Positions 29,996 through 39,179 of a stretch of 64,000 nt of DNA are shown in pieces. This DNA comes from an uncultured Pseudomonadales bacterium (GTDB lineage Bacteria; Pseudomonadota; Gammaproteobacteria; Pseudomonadales; Azotimanducaceae). Each line of letters starts with the position of its first letter. The first letter of the stretch is position 1. The notes under the pieces were generated by a model. It ran no database searches. It worked only from the letters and a program-made list of their open reading frames with translations, and was not told where the DNA came from. A program made the position numbers and the translations under genes. The DNA is taken from NCBI GenBank assembly GCA_958296195.1, contig OY282455.1:2790001-2854000 (forward strand). Direction: 5' to 3'.

Positions 29996-31066
29996 ATGCA
30001 AAACCGAGAGGAGCGCCGGCTGGGGGAGGCTAGCCGCAATTTGGATGCCGCAACCCGGCAAGCGGTGCAGTGGTTCGTCAAGCTAAGGTCCCCGGCCGTC
30101 TCCAGTGCGGACCGACACGCGCATGCCGAATGGCTGGAAGCCGATGCAAGGCACCGATGCTTGTACGACTACGTCGCCAAGGAATGGGCGGACCTTGATG
30201 GCCTGAGCGATTGGGCGGGTGTCGAGATCGGACAGCTCAACCTGCAGGCGAAACCTTCGGCCTGGCGTCGCGCCGGCGGCTTTTGGGGGGTGGCTTTGGC
30301 GACGGTGGCGGCGGTCACAATCGGGGTGTTGCCTTGGCTGTTCAGCCAGCCCCTCCCGTCGGACCCGCCGCAAGTTCGTTACGAGACCGCCAAGGCGGAG
30401 CAGCGCCAAGTTGTTCTTCAGGATGGATCCCGGATGCATCTAAACACCGCGTCCCTAGTGGATGTTCGCTTCTCCGCACAGGTGCGCGAAGTGGTTTTGG
30501 CCGAAGGCGAGGCGGTGTTTGATGCTAAGCACGACAGTGCGCGGCCCTTTCTGGTACGCACTGGTGGCGTTGCCGTCAGGGCCTTGGGCACTCGCTTCGC
30601 CGTGCGCAACTTAGCGCAGGGAGACGTTGAGGTCACGGTTTTGGAGGGCCGTGTGGCCGTGGCGCCTAGGCGGCAAGCTGCGGATGCGACCGCCATGCCG
30701 GTGGTTAAGGACGAGTTGGTGGCCGGCGCTGGGGGTGGCGCCATCATTTTGCGGCCGGACCAGCAATTGCGCATCCCCCCGGCAGGGCCAGTCGGTGCTC
30801 CCAAGGAGGTGGACGCCGTCAACGAGGTCGCTTGGCTGCAAGGCAACTTGGTCTTTGAGGCGGCACCGCTGCGGGAGGTTGTCGGGGAAATTTCCCGCTA
30901 TGTGCCGGGGCGCATTCGCGTTGCCGAAGACGTGCCTGACCACCTCGTCACTGGAATTATCCAGATCCGCAATCCTGATGCGATGATCGAACTGCTGTCC
31001 CAAGTGGTGCCTGTCACGCCGGTCAAGGAGTCCGTTGGGGTCACTGTTCTGTATGTAGCCCCCTGA
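29996..31066 (+). CDS. FecR-type anti-sigma / sigma regulator
   Basis: A 356-residue FecR family protein. The N-terminal cytoplasmic part contains AVQWFVKLRSPAVSSADRHA and HAEWLEADARHRCLYDYVAK (sigma-binding DUF4880-like). One membrane helix (about 95-113, WGVALATVAAVTIGVLPWLF) follows, then the periplasmic FecR domain (LQDGSRMHLNTASLVDVRFS, ALGTRFAVRN) and a C-terminal STN-like segment (NLVFEAAPLREVVGEISRYV). It transmits the receptor signal to the sigma factor encoded 2 bases upstream; the receptor begins 7 bases downstream. Its 3' end is duplicated at 28990-29200. Confidence 0.92.
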   Translation: MQNREERRLGEASRNLDAATRQAVQWFVKLRSPAVSSADRHAHAEWLEADARHRCLYDYVAKEWADLDGLSDWAGVEIGQLNLQAKPSAWRRAGGFWGVALATVAAVTIGVLPWLFSQPLPSDPPQVRYETAKAEQRQVVLQDGSRMHLNTASLVDVRFSAQVREVVLAEGEAVFDAKHDSARPFLVRTGGVAVRALGTRFAVRNLAQGDVEVTVLEGRVAVAPRRQAADATAMPVVKDELVAGAGGGAIILRPDQQLRIPPAGPVGAPKEVDAVNEVAWLQGNLVFEAAPLREVVGEISRYVPGRIRVAEDVPDHLVTGIIQIRNPDAMIELLSQVVPVTPVKESVGVTVLYVAP

Positions 31067-31240
31067 CGCTTTCATGGGGCATTCGAAGAAAAAAGCGGCC
31101 TCTGCTTTAGGGTTCTTCCTGCTTCGTGCGTCATTACTAGTAGTGGGGCTGTGCTTGCTGCTGCAGACCAGTCCGGTAAGCAACGCCACGGAGTCATCGG
31201 CAATGGGGAGTAGAACCATGCAGGAAGAGCAACACTTGCG
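30875..31240 (+). repeat. inverted duplicate, copy B (intact source copy)
   Basis: Plus-strand counterpart of 28800-29200. It spans the last 190 bases of fecR, the spacer and the first 55 codons of the receptor. Reading frames are intact here, so this is likely the original copy. The two arms flank the sigma gene and most of fecR, so recombination between them could invert the intervening segment. Confidence 0.85.
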
Positions 31241-33842
31241 GCGGCCGGTTGAGGCGTCCAAGCCCGGCCCAATCGCGTTTGATATACCGTCTCAAGCCAT
31301 TGCGCCGGCGCTGATTCAGTTTGGTGAGCAGGCCGGGATGTCGGTGCTGATTCAGCATGAGGCGAGCAATGGGGGGACAGCTGGGCTAACCGGCGCATAC
31401 CCCCCGCTGGCTGGTCTGGAGCGGTTATTGGCGGGCACGGGCCTCGACTTCCGCGTTACTGACGTCGGGGTCACCGTCTTTCGGCCTAGGGCGGTGCATG
31501 GGGAGGCCGACAAGCAAGTTGGCGCGTCAGCCAAAACGCGGACATCCGTTTGGGGGCGCATCGGTGCCCTGTTGACCGGTGTTGCGCTTGGCAGCGGTGC
31601 TGGCTTAGCCGCTGCACAGGCAGGAGAAACGGACAGCGGCCAGTTTTGGCTTGAGGAAATCGTTGTAACAGCGCAAAAGCGTGAACAGGCAATTACCGAC
31701 GTCGGTGTGACGGTCAATGCCTTTAGCGGAGAAGAGGTTCGTAACCTAAGACTGGACGATGTAACCAATCTTGATAGCTACAACGCCAATATCAATATCA
31801 AGACAACCCTTGCCGGCAGTAACCCGGTGGTGACCGTTCGTGGTGTCGGACAGAATGATTTTAATGCTAATACCAACTCGTCGGTAGGAATATATGTAGA
31901 TGGTGTTTTTCAGCCTTCTTCCGCAAGTTTTGGTGCAGCGCTGTTTGACGTGGAACGTGTCGAGGTTTTGAAAGGGCCGCAAGGTACTTTGTACGGGCGT
32001 AACTCCACCGGTGGTGCGATTAATGTTATCAGTAGGCGTCCAACGCAGGAGTTTGATGGATACGTTAATGTTGGTCTCGGCGACTATAATCTGTTTGAAG
32101 CAGAAACGGCTGTCGGCGGTGGGCTTGGAGAAAACGTAGCCGGGCGTTTGAGCCTGAAATATTCGCGTCAGGGTGAAAGCTTTCATAGTAACCTGCTAAC
32201 GGGGGATGACTTCGGCAATGCCGATGATATTTCCGTTCGTGGCCAGCTTCTGTTTACGCCAAGCGACGATCTGGATATCAGGCTGATCGTACGCCATTCG
32301 ACGTTTGCGGGGCCGTCTTCCCCTCGCACCTTTTTCGGCACTCAGGATTCCGTTACAGGGGAGACCTGTGCGGCTGTTCTTGCCAATGATTCAAGCTTTC
32401 GGAACTGCGTCGGTCCGGCCGGCTTTCCTGGCGTAGCTATGTTCCCGGTTGCCGGCCCCCTGCAAACCTCTGACAACGATCCTTTCACGCATGTGCATGA
32501 TGAAGATGATTTGGCGTTGGTGACCTTTGATTCCGATATATCCGCTGTGGTTGTCGATATCAACTGGCTGCTTAGCGATACCCTGACGTTAACATCAATT
32601 AGTGGCTACGACATCCTGGATCGGACATTTGCTGAGAATGTCGGATCCCACGTCCTACAATTCGGCATCCTCACGCACGATGAAGAAATCAGTCAGTTCT
32701 CCCAGGAAATACGTCTTACGAATGAAACTGACGGGGTTTTATGGATCCTAGGCGCATATTACTCAACATTTGAGTTTGAATCCCAGAATCTCTTCAGGTC
32801 GCGTGACCTGCTGGCGTCCTTCCTAGGCGGCAATCTGTTTTGGGACAATGACCAAACCACGGCGTCCTGGGCGCTATTCGGAAATGCCGACTGGCGGTTC
32901 AGCGATACCTTGACATTAGTGTTGGGACTGCGCTATTCATCTGATGACGTTGATTTTACCGGCGGCACCGACATCGTCACCACTGATGATATCAGCAACA
33001 TTGGTGCTGATACCATTCTTGGTACAATGACCGAAGCAGACAATACTTTTGACGACGGAAATGTGTCAGGACGCGTTGCGCTCGAATACCGTCCTAATGA
33101 TAACTGGCTGGTTTATGGTGCTGTAGCTACGGGTTTCAAAACCGGTGGCTTTTTTGGTGACTTCACCTTTGAGGACGACGAACTACTCCCTGCAGATAGC
33201 GAGTCCCTAGTTGCTTACGAGGGTGGATTCAAGGCTACGCTCGCAGATGCCAAGGTCCAATTGAACGGTTCGGTATTTTTTTACGACTATAGCGATATTC
33301 AGACCATTGTGGCCGGCCCTGTATTTCCGATACTTGGCAATGTCGATAACGCCGAAATATTCGGCGTGGATCTGGATTTGACAGCCCTGCCTTTCCACGG
33401 GCTGACGACCAAGCTTTCGGTAAGTTTCCTCGATTCGGAATTGTCCGCCTACGGCACATTGGCGGATGGGTCGGCCGCTGTTCCGGCCGGCAACAGTCTG
33501 CCGAATGCGCCTGAGACGCAAGTAGTTGCATTGGCTCGTTATGAGTTTCCACTTACTGATGGCATTTCCGCTTCGATTCAGGTTGATTGCAAATATACGG
33601 ACGATATGTTCCGCGATGCGGAGAATACGGTAATCGTATCAACTGAGCCGTACACATTGGTAAATGCTCGCGCAACCGTTTTTGAATCTACTAATGCACA
33701 GTGGGAAGTTGCGCTCTGGGTAAAAAATCTCAGCGACGAGGTGTACAGGACTGGCGGAATTGTCGTGCCTTTTGGATTCGCTAACGGCGAATTCGGTGAG
33801 CCACGCACATACGGTGTGAGCTTTTCCCTCCATTTTCAGTAG
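31074..33842 (+). CDS. TonB-dependent receptor with N-terminal STN signalling domain
   Basis: A 922-residue transducer-type receptor. Order: signal peptide (to about residue 40), STN domain (about 60-118, FDIPSQAIAPALIQFGEQAG), a second signal-like hydrophobic segment (about 165-188, IGALLTGVALGSGAGLAAAQ), TonB box region LEEIVVTAQKREQ, plug (VEVLKGPQGTLYGRNSTGG) and barrel ending in the aromatic FSLHFQ. The STN domain would signal to FecR encoded just upstream. From about 31750 onward codon use becomes clearly AT-richer than in the 5' part, suggesting the barrel was acquired separately. The two amidohydrolase genes follow on the same strand and may share its transcript. Confidence 0.93.
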   Translation: MGHSKKKAASALGFFLLRASLLVVGLCLLLQTSPVSNATESSAMGSRTMQEEQHLRRPVEASKPGPIAFDIPSQAIAPALIQFGEQAGMSVLIQHEASNGGTAGLTGAYPPLAGLERLLAGTGLDFRVTDVGVTVFRPRAVHGEADKQVGASAKTRTSVWGRIGALLTGVALGSGAGLAAAQAGETDSGQFWLEEIVVTAQKREQAITDVGVTVNAFSGEEVRNLRLDDVTNLDSYNANINIKTTLAGSNPVVTVRGVGQNDFNANTNSSVGIYVDGVFQPSSASFGAALFDVERVEVLKGPQGTLYGRNSTGGAINVISRRPTQEFDGYVNVGLGDYNLFEAETAVGGGLGENVAGRLSLKYSRQGESFHSNLLTGDDFGNADDISVRGQLLFTPSDDLDIRLIVRHSTFAGPSSPRTFFGTQDSVTGETCAAVLANDSSFRNCVGPAGFPGVAMFPVAGPLQTSDNDPFTHVHDEDDLALVTFDSDISAVVVDINWLLSDTLTLTSISGYDILDRTFAENVGSHVLQFGILTHDEEISQFSQEIRLTNETDGVLWILGAYYSTFEFESQNLFRSRDLLASFLGGNLFWDNDQTTASWALFGNADWRFSDTLTLVLGLRYSSDDVDFTGGTDIVTTDDISNIGADTILGTMTEADNTFDDGNVSGRVALEYRPNDNWLVYGAVATGFKTGGFFGDFTFEDDELLPADSESLVAYEGGFKATLADAKVQLNGSVFFYDYSDIQTIVAGPVFPILGNVDNAEIFGVDLDLTALPFHGLTTKLSVSFLDSELSAYGTLADGSAAVPAGNSLPNAPETQVVALARYEFPLTDGISASIQVDCKYTDDMFRDAENTVIVSTEPYTLVNARATVFESTNAQWEVALWVKNLSDEVYRTGGIVVPFGFANGEFGEPRTYGVSFSLHFQ

Positions 33843-33903
33843 GATTGCGTCTAGCGCGTCCTGATGGAATCGCAACCAGCCTCTCGTTATCGTGCCGAGG
33901 TGG

Positions 33904-35349
33904 ATGATGCAAGGTCGGAGAACTCAGGCAATGATGAGCATAGTTTGGCATTCGCACATTAGAGCTCTGAACTTCCTTAAAGTTTTTTTCCCGCCCGTGG
34001 TCAAGGGGATGCTATTGACGATTGCTCCGATTGCTTGGGCAGGCGACCTGATCGTCACCAATGCCCGCCTGATCGATGGTACCGGGGCAGCGCCTGTTGA
34101 TGGCGTAAACATTGTGGTCTTCAATGACCGGGTTGTTTCGGTGACTAGGGGGAAGGTTAGCGCTAAAGGCACCGAAGTAATCGACGCCAAGGGTCGAACA
34201 GTCATGCCAGGGATAATCGATACCCACAATCATACGTCTTTGAATTTCCGCGCCCCTGAGGGCCAACTTGGGCAAGTATTTCTGCAGATTCCTGAACCAA
34301 AGTGGGGGGCGTTCAGCGACGACAAGATGCAAGCTTATAGCGATAAAGATCTTCGTAAATACTATCGTGATTTTATCGAGAGCGGAGTTACTAATATCGT
34401 GGATGTGGGTGGTGTATTCCCTTGGATAATAGACATACGTGAGCGCGTTAAGTCGGGAGGCATTCATGGGCCCAATCTGTATGTGGCGGGCCGTTTTTTT
34501 ACTTCTTCGTGGGGACATCCTGCATCCTCAGTATGTCAAGGGCAGGCTTGGTGTCTGGAGAACATGACCATAGCGACCGATGATCCCGAAGTCGCACGCG
34601 AAGGAGTGAGGTTCCTGGTAAAAGGGGGAGTTAACGGCGTTAAGATGGTCTATGACGGACCTCGAGATGATGGCCCTGCTCATCCCTTTGCGGATCCTGG
34701 CGATCACCTAAAAAAGGAGGTGATGGAAGCTATCATTGATGAGGCGCACAAGTTGGGTGTGAAGGCAGTGGCGCATACCTTTACTCCTGCTGATACGATG
34801 GAGGTTGTAAAGGCTGGCGTCGATGGATTGGTGCATTCGACTTTTAGACAAGACGAAAGTTATCAGACACCGGACGGGGAGTATTTGCCGGCGCTGCTTA
34901 ATCGTTTTGATGTGCCAATGACGACGACCCTTAATTTCGCTGATGATATTGGCGACTGGCCGGATGACATACCCGATGAAACGCGGGAGTGGGTGGCAAA
35001 CATGTTGGCACAAATCGGACCAAGTTTGCGAGCAATGTCTGACGCCGGTGTAACTTTGATGTTTGGCACTGACTTTATTGGCTGGAATGAGAATTCGATG
35101 CCAAGGAATTTTCTTCTCGAAGAAGCGCGGTCATTGGTTAGAAATGGCTTCACTGAGCTGGAAGTTATTCAAATGGCGACTGGCAATGGTGCAAAACATC
35201 CTTTTACTCCAGAGAGCATCGGCACCATCCGGCCCGGCAGTTTTGCCGATATCATTGTGCTGGAAGATGATCCGTTAAAACGCATTGAGGCCATGTTCGA
35301 GCCGATAGTTGTCATTCAGCGCGGCAAGATTGTAGTTGATAAACGTTAG
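33904..35349 (+). CDS. exported binuclear-metal amidohydrolase (imidazolonepropionase/prolidase-like)
   Basis: About 481 residues from ATG 33904 (GTG 33892 and ATG 33934 are alternatives). A signal-type N-terminus ends near APIAWAGDL. The amidohydrolase metal ligands are all recognisable: HxH in PGIIDTHNHT, the lysine normally carbamylated in NGVKMVYDG, His in AVAHTF and LVHSTF, and Asp in MFGTDF. Secreted members of this group hydrolyse dipeptides or N-acyl amino acids, or cyclic amides. It lies 61 bases after the receptor and one base before its paralogue. The substrate is not predictable. AT-rich codon usage suggests recent acquisition. Confidence 0.85.
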   Translation: MMQGRRTQAMMSIVWHSHIRALNFLKVFFPPVVKGMLLTIAPIAWAGDLIVTNARLIDGTGAAPVDGVNIVVFNDRVVSVTRGKVSAKGTEVIDAKGRTVMPGIIDTHNHTSLNFRAPEGQLGQVFLQIPEPKWGAFSDDKMQAYSDKDLRKYYRDFIESGVTNIVDVGGVFPWIIDIRERVKSGGIHGPNLYVAGRFFTSSWGHPASSVCQGQAWCLENMTIATDDPEVAREGVRFLVKGGVNGVKMVYDGPRDDGPAHPFADPGDHLKKEVMEAIIDEAHKLGVKAVAHTFTPADTMEVVKAGVDGLVHSTFRQDESYQTPDGEYLPALLNRFDVPMTTTLNFADDIGDWPDDIPDETREWVANMLAQIGPSLRAMSDAGVTLMFGTDFIGWNENSMPRNFLLEEARSLVRNGFTELEVIQMATGNGAKHPFTPESIGTIRPGSFADIIVLEDDPLKRIEAMFEPIVVIQRGKIVVDKR

Positions 35350-35350
35350 C

Positions 35351-36655
35351 ATGGTTAAAGCGCCTATTCTAGGGGGCCTAGTGCTGTGCCTGCTTTGTCC
35401 CCTTGCTTTAGCCGATGACCTGGTTGTTACCAATGCTCGGTTAATTGACGGTACCGGGAAGGAGCCGGTTGATGGCGTCTCGATTGTTGTCCAAGGCAAT
35501 CGAATCCAGTCGATATCCGGCGAGTTGGGCGCAACTCAACTCGGTCGCGTCATAGATGCCTCCGGCAAGACGGTGATGCCTGGATTAGTTGACGCTCATA
35601 CTCATGTGCTATTGGAAGAGCGTGAAAGCGGAGTGTTTTGGTTGCCCGCTAGCGACGAGCAGATGGATCGATTCATGCGGGAGTCGATGCCGCACAAAAT
35701 GCGCAGCTATCTTGAAAGCGGCATAACCTCTATTGTCTCGGTGGGCGATTACTGGCGCCATGTTATTGATTTGCGTGATAGTGTTCGGGAAGGGCGGATT
35801 TCCGGGCCGCGGATTTTTGTGACAGGCAAGCTGTTCACGGCGCCTGGAGGGCATCCAGTGACAACGGTCTGCGGCGGTGAGGGATGGTGTCGGAGCAATT
35901 TGGCTGCTGAAGTGGATGATGAGCAGTCTGCCCGGCATTGGGTACGTCGTTTGGCCGCGCGAGGGGTCGATGGCATCAAATTAGTATATGACGCCGACTG
36001 GCTACCGCCCCGAATGGACAAGCATGTCATGAAGACGGTCATCGATGAAGCTCACAATAATCAGTTGCCGATTCTGGCTCACAGCAGCAGCGTTGCCGAC
36101 ACCATGGACTTGGTTAGCGCTGGAGTGGACGCATTGGCGCATTTGATGGAAAGTCAGGATGAATCCGAAATACGGCGCATTGCCGGCGAATTGGCTACGC
36201 GGAACATCCCTGTTGCAACCACCCTAAGCATTTTTAGGCAATATGTCGAGGCGGATACCGAATTCAGCGCTGACTCCGATGCTCGCAAAATGCTGCAATG
36301 GCGGATGAATGCTGCCAGGATGTTGGCAAATGAAGGCGTTACGCTTAATTTGGGTACGGATACTCTTACCCCATTGACAGAACCGGGAGAAAGTATTTTG
36401 TCTGAGGCAAGCATTCTGGTTGGGGCCGGGCTGAGTCCGGCCTACGTTATACAGGCGGTTACCGGACATGCGGCCCAGCATCCCATGGTGCCAGACGATA
36501 TTGGCACCATAGAGGCGGGTAAGTTGGCGGACATTATCATCGTCGACGGCGACCCGCTGAAAAACATTGGGGCGCTATCCAATGTTGAGCTGGTCATTAA
36601 AGACGGAAAGGTTGTATTTGACCGTTGGTCCGCGCTAGGCTCCTACGACGATTAA
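35351..36655 (+). CDS. exported binuclear-metal amidohydrolase, paralogue of the preceding gene
   Basis: A 434-residue protein from ATG 35351, one base after the previous stop. Signal peptide MVKAPILGGLVLCLLCPLAL. It aligns along its length with its neighbour (DDLVVTNARLIDGTG, GKTVMPGLVDAHTH, DGIKLVYDADW, ILAHSSSVADTMDL, LNLGTDTLTP, IGTIEAGKLADIIIVDGDPL), so the pair arose by tandem duplication. All expected metal ligands are present (HxH, Lys, two His, Asp). Both proteins keep conserved cysteines in the TTVCGGEGWC / SSVCQGQAWC loop, which could form a disulfide in the periplasm. Probably cleaves an amide bond in the imported compound or in a related variant of it. Confidence 0.85.
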   Translation: MVKAPILGGLVLCLLCPLALADDLVVTNARLIDGTGKEPVDGVSIVVQGNRIQSISGELGATQLGRVIDASGKTVMPGLVDAHTHVLLEERESGVFWLPASDEQMDRFMRESMPHKMRSYLESGITSIVSVGDYWRHVIDLRDSVREGRISGPRIFVTGKLFTAPGGHPVTTVCGGEGWCRSNLAAEVDDEQSARHWVRRLAARGVDGIKLVYDADWLPPRMDKHVMKTVIDEAHNNQLPILAHSSSVADTMDLVSAGVDALAHLMESQDESEIRRIAGELATRNIPVATTLSIFRQYVEADTEFSADSDARKMLQWRMNAARMLANEGVTLNLGTDTLTPLTEPGESILSEASILVGAGLSPAYVIQAVTGHAAQHPMVPDDIGTIEAGKLADIIIVDGDPLKNIGALSNVELVIKDGKVVFDRWSALGSYDD

Positions 36656-36693
36656 TTCCGCTATTAGGCTGTTGACTGAATAAAGGAGGAGTA

Positions 36694-38079
36694 ATGCTCT
36701 TGCAAGACGTGGGCACAATGTCACCGGCGCAACTTGATGCCATCGACCGCCGCTCGCTACTGCACCCGTTCACCGACCTGGCGTCCTATAAACGCGATGG
36801 GGGCAGGACGCTCGTTGGCGCCGAACACATCTATGTGACCGACAGCAACGGCCACGAGATGCTGGATGGGATGTCCGGCCTCTGGTGCGTCAATCTGGGC
36901 TATAGCCAGCCGAAGATCGCGGCGGCGGTAGCCGAACAGCTGAGCAAGCTCCCCTATTACAACAGTTTTTTCAACTGCACCACGGACACCACCGTCGCCA
37001 TGACCGCCGCATTGAGCAGGGTGCTGCCGCCGGGATTCAACCATGTCTTCTTCACCGCCTCGGGTTCCGAGGCCAACGACACCAACATCCGGCTGGCGCA
37101 TCGTTATTTTGACCTGATTGGCAAACCAAACAAGAAGGCCATCATCGGCCGCAGGAACGGCTATCACGGCAGCACCATTGCCGCAGCCAGTCTCGGCGGC
37201 ATGCGCGACATGCATAAACAGTTCTCGCTCCTCCCCTACGCGCACCATGTTCAGCAGCCTTACGCGTTCAAGGAGGCCGGCGAACAGGACGCGGAGGCAT
37301 TCGGACGGACGGCCGCCAGGTCGCTGGCCGCAAAGATAGACGAGCTCGGGGCCGACAACGTCGCCGCCTTTATCGCCGAGCCGATCCAGGGCGCTGGCGG
37401 CGTCGTTATCCCTCCGGAAAGCTATTGGCCAGAGGTTGGGCGCATCTGCCGGCAGCGCGATATCCTGCTGATCAGCGACGAGGTGATCTGCGGGTTCGGC
37501 AGAACCGGCAACTGGTTTGGTTGCCAGACCTATGGTTATGAGCCCGACCTCATCACCTTCGCCAAGGCCGTCACCAATGGCTATCAACCCCTCGGCGGCG
37601 TTGCCGTTGGCGACAGAATAGCGGATGTGGTCACCAGCGGCGGTGGTGAGTTCGCCCACGGGTTTACCTGGTCCGGGCACCCGGCGGCCTGCGCGGCCGG
37701 CATCGCCACGCTCGCCATTTACGAAGAGACCGGCATAGTCGAGCGGGTGCAACGCGACACCGCCGGCTATTGGGCCAGCCGCTGGCGATCATTGGCGGAA
37801 CACCCCATCGTCGGCGAAGCTCGCGCCAAGGGCATGCTTGGTGCCCTCGAACTCGTCCGTAACAAACCCGGTAGAGAGCGTCTCGACCAAGACAGCCGGG
37901 CCGCGATCTTCTGCCGCGACACCGCCGTCGGCAACGGCCTTGTGGTCCGGCAGGTCGGCGATGTCGTAATCAGCGCGCCGCCGCTCATCATCAACCGAGC
38001 CGAAATAGACATGCTAATCGACCGGCTGACTGTCGCCTTGGATGCCACCGCCAAGCGTTACGGCGTTGCTGGCGGCTAG
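36694..38079 (+). CDS. class III (omega) PLP-dependent aminotransferase
   Basis: A 461-residue aminotransferase behind an ideal ribosome site (AAAGGAGGAG ending two bases before ATG). Family landmarks: LDGMSGLWCVNLGYS, FFTASGSEANDTNIRL, GRRNGYHGSTIAAASLGGM, FIAEPIQGAGGVVIPP, ISDEVICGFGRTGNWFG and the PLP lysine near 291 in ITFAKAVTNGYQPLGG. These features fit the omega-amino acid/amine:pyruvate group (beta-alanine, GABA, putrescine or taurine type). The gene is more GC-rich than the AT-rich amidohydrolases upstream and the operon downstream, so the island is a mosaic. Predicted role: remove the terminal amine of a degradation product. Confidence 0.92.
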   Translation: MLLQDVGTMSPAQLDAIDRRSLLHPFTDLASYKRDGGRTLVGAEHIYVTDSNGHEMLDGMSGLWCVNLGYSQPKIAAAVAEQLSKLPYYNSFFNCTTDTTVAMTAALSRVLPPGFNHVFFTASGSEANDTNIRLAHRYFDLIGKPNKKAIIGRRNGYHGSTIAAASLGGMRDMHKQFSLLPYAHHVQQPYAFKEAGEQDAEAFGRTAARSLAAKIDELGADNVAAFIAEPIQGAGGVVIPPESYWPEVGRICRQRDILLISDEVICGFGRTGNWFGCQTYGYEPDLITFAKAVTNGYQPLGGVAVGDRIADVVTSGGGEFAHGFTWSGHPAACAAGIATLAIYEETGIVERVQRDTAGYWASRWRSLAEHPIVGEARAKGMLGALELVRNKPGRERLDQDSRAAIFCRDTAVGNGLVVRQVGDVVISAPPLIINRAEIDMLIDRLTVALDATAKRYGVAGG

Positions 38080-38147
38080 GCGAGACGCAAACCACGACGG
38101 AACGGAGCGCTGCGCATGTGGTGCCCGATGGTCGCCCATTTGAGTGA

Positions 38148-39071
38148 CTAGTTTGCCGGTATCGGTGGATGGGTTGTTATCCAGTGGCGGGCAATATCCA
38201 CTCGACGACAGATCCAGACTCGATCTCGAGTCATAATATGGTCCATAAAACGTGCTAAACCAGCGGCCCTGCTCGGCCGGCCAATGAGGCGCGAGTGCAG
38301 TCCAATGGATAGCATTTTGGGTGAATGGGCGCCTTCTTCGTAGAGCAGGTCAAAACCATCTTTCAGGTATGAAAAAAAGTCATCCGCCGTGGCTACGCCA
38401 CCTCCAGGACCGAATTTGACATCGTTGGTGTCCAGCGAATAGGGAATCACCAAATGTGGCTTATTGCAGACCTCCAGCCAGTAGGGAAGCTCGTCATTGT
38501 AGGTATCGCTGTCGTATAGAAAACCGCCAATTTCAGCCAGCAGCTCCCGGGTGTGGATGCTGGGTCCATATCGGCAATACCAGCCCGCCGGTGCTTCACC
38601 TGTCAGATCCTGAATAAGGGCGACCGCCTGCTCAATCTGTTGCTTTTCTGCGTCCCGGTCCAATTTGAATTGCTCAATCCAACGAAGGCCATGGCAGCAA
38701 ATATCGTAATTGGCCGCCATGAGAGCTTCAACAAGGGCAGGGTTTTTCCGCAAGGCTTCTGCGCAGCCAAACACGGTTAGTGGTAGGCCGCGGTCCTGAA
38801 ACAGACGGAAAATACGCCAGATACCAACGCGGCTGCCAAATTCATACATACTTTCCATAGCAAGGTCTCGTGTGCCGGGACCCGTGCGCCCACCCACAAC
38901 ATCCGCCAAGCCCTTCTCGGCATGGGGAGCACCTTCCAGGACGGAATATTCCGAGCCCTCTTCATAGTTCACCACAAATTGAACAGCGATCCGGGCTTGG
39001 CCCGGCCACTTCGGGTGGGGAGGGTTTGCGCCATATCCTACTAAGTTGCGGCTGGGTCCGATGTTGGTCAT
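38148..39071 (-). CDS. puuE: PuuE-type allantoinase / polysaccharide-deacetylase-fold hydrolase
   Basis: PuuE-type proteins hydrolyse allantoin to allantoate using a metal-free polysaccharide-deacetylase-like fold. The 307-residue protein matches the family: RNLVGYGANPPHPKWPGQAR, VQFVVNYEEGSEYSVLEGA, YEFGSRVGIWRIFRLFQDRG, CHGLRWIEQFKLDRD and LHSRLIGRPSRAAGLARFMD. It is the last gene of the minus-strand operon, 108 bases after allA. Allantoicase and urate oxidase genes are absent nearby, so it may act on another cyclic ureide or imide. Confidence 0.85.
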   Translation of the reverse strand: MTNIGPSRNLVGYGANPPHPKWPGQARIAVQFVVNYEEGSEYSVLEGAPHAEKGLADVVGGRTGPGTRDLAMESMYEFGSRVGIWRIFRLFQDRGLPLTVFGCAEALRKNPALVEALMAANYDICCHGLRWIEQFKLDRDAEKQQIEQAVALIQDLTGEAPAGWYCRYGPSIHTRELLAEIGGFLYDSDTYNDELPYWLEVCNKPHLVIPYSLDTNDVKFGPGGGVATADDFFSYLKDGFDLLYEEGAHSPKMLSIGLHSRLIGRPSRAAGLARFMDHIMTRDRVWICRRVDIARHWITTHPPIPAN

Positions 39072-39179
39072 GGTATTCGATATTCCGTGTTAGCAGCGAA
39101 AGATTCAGTCATAGGGCTTGCCCAGTACATTAGAGATCCGTATTCCCGAACCGGAACATCCTGCTGATATCCTCGATGA

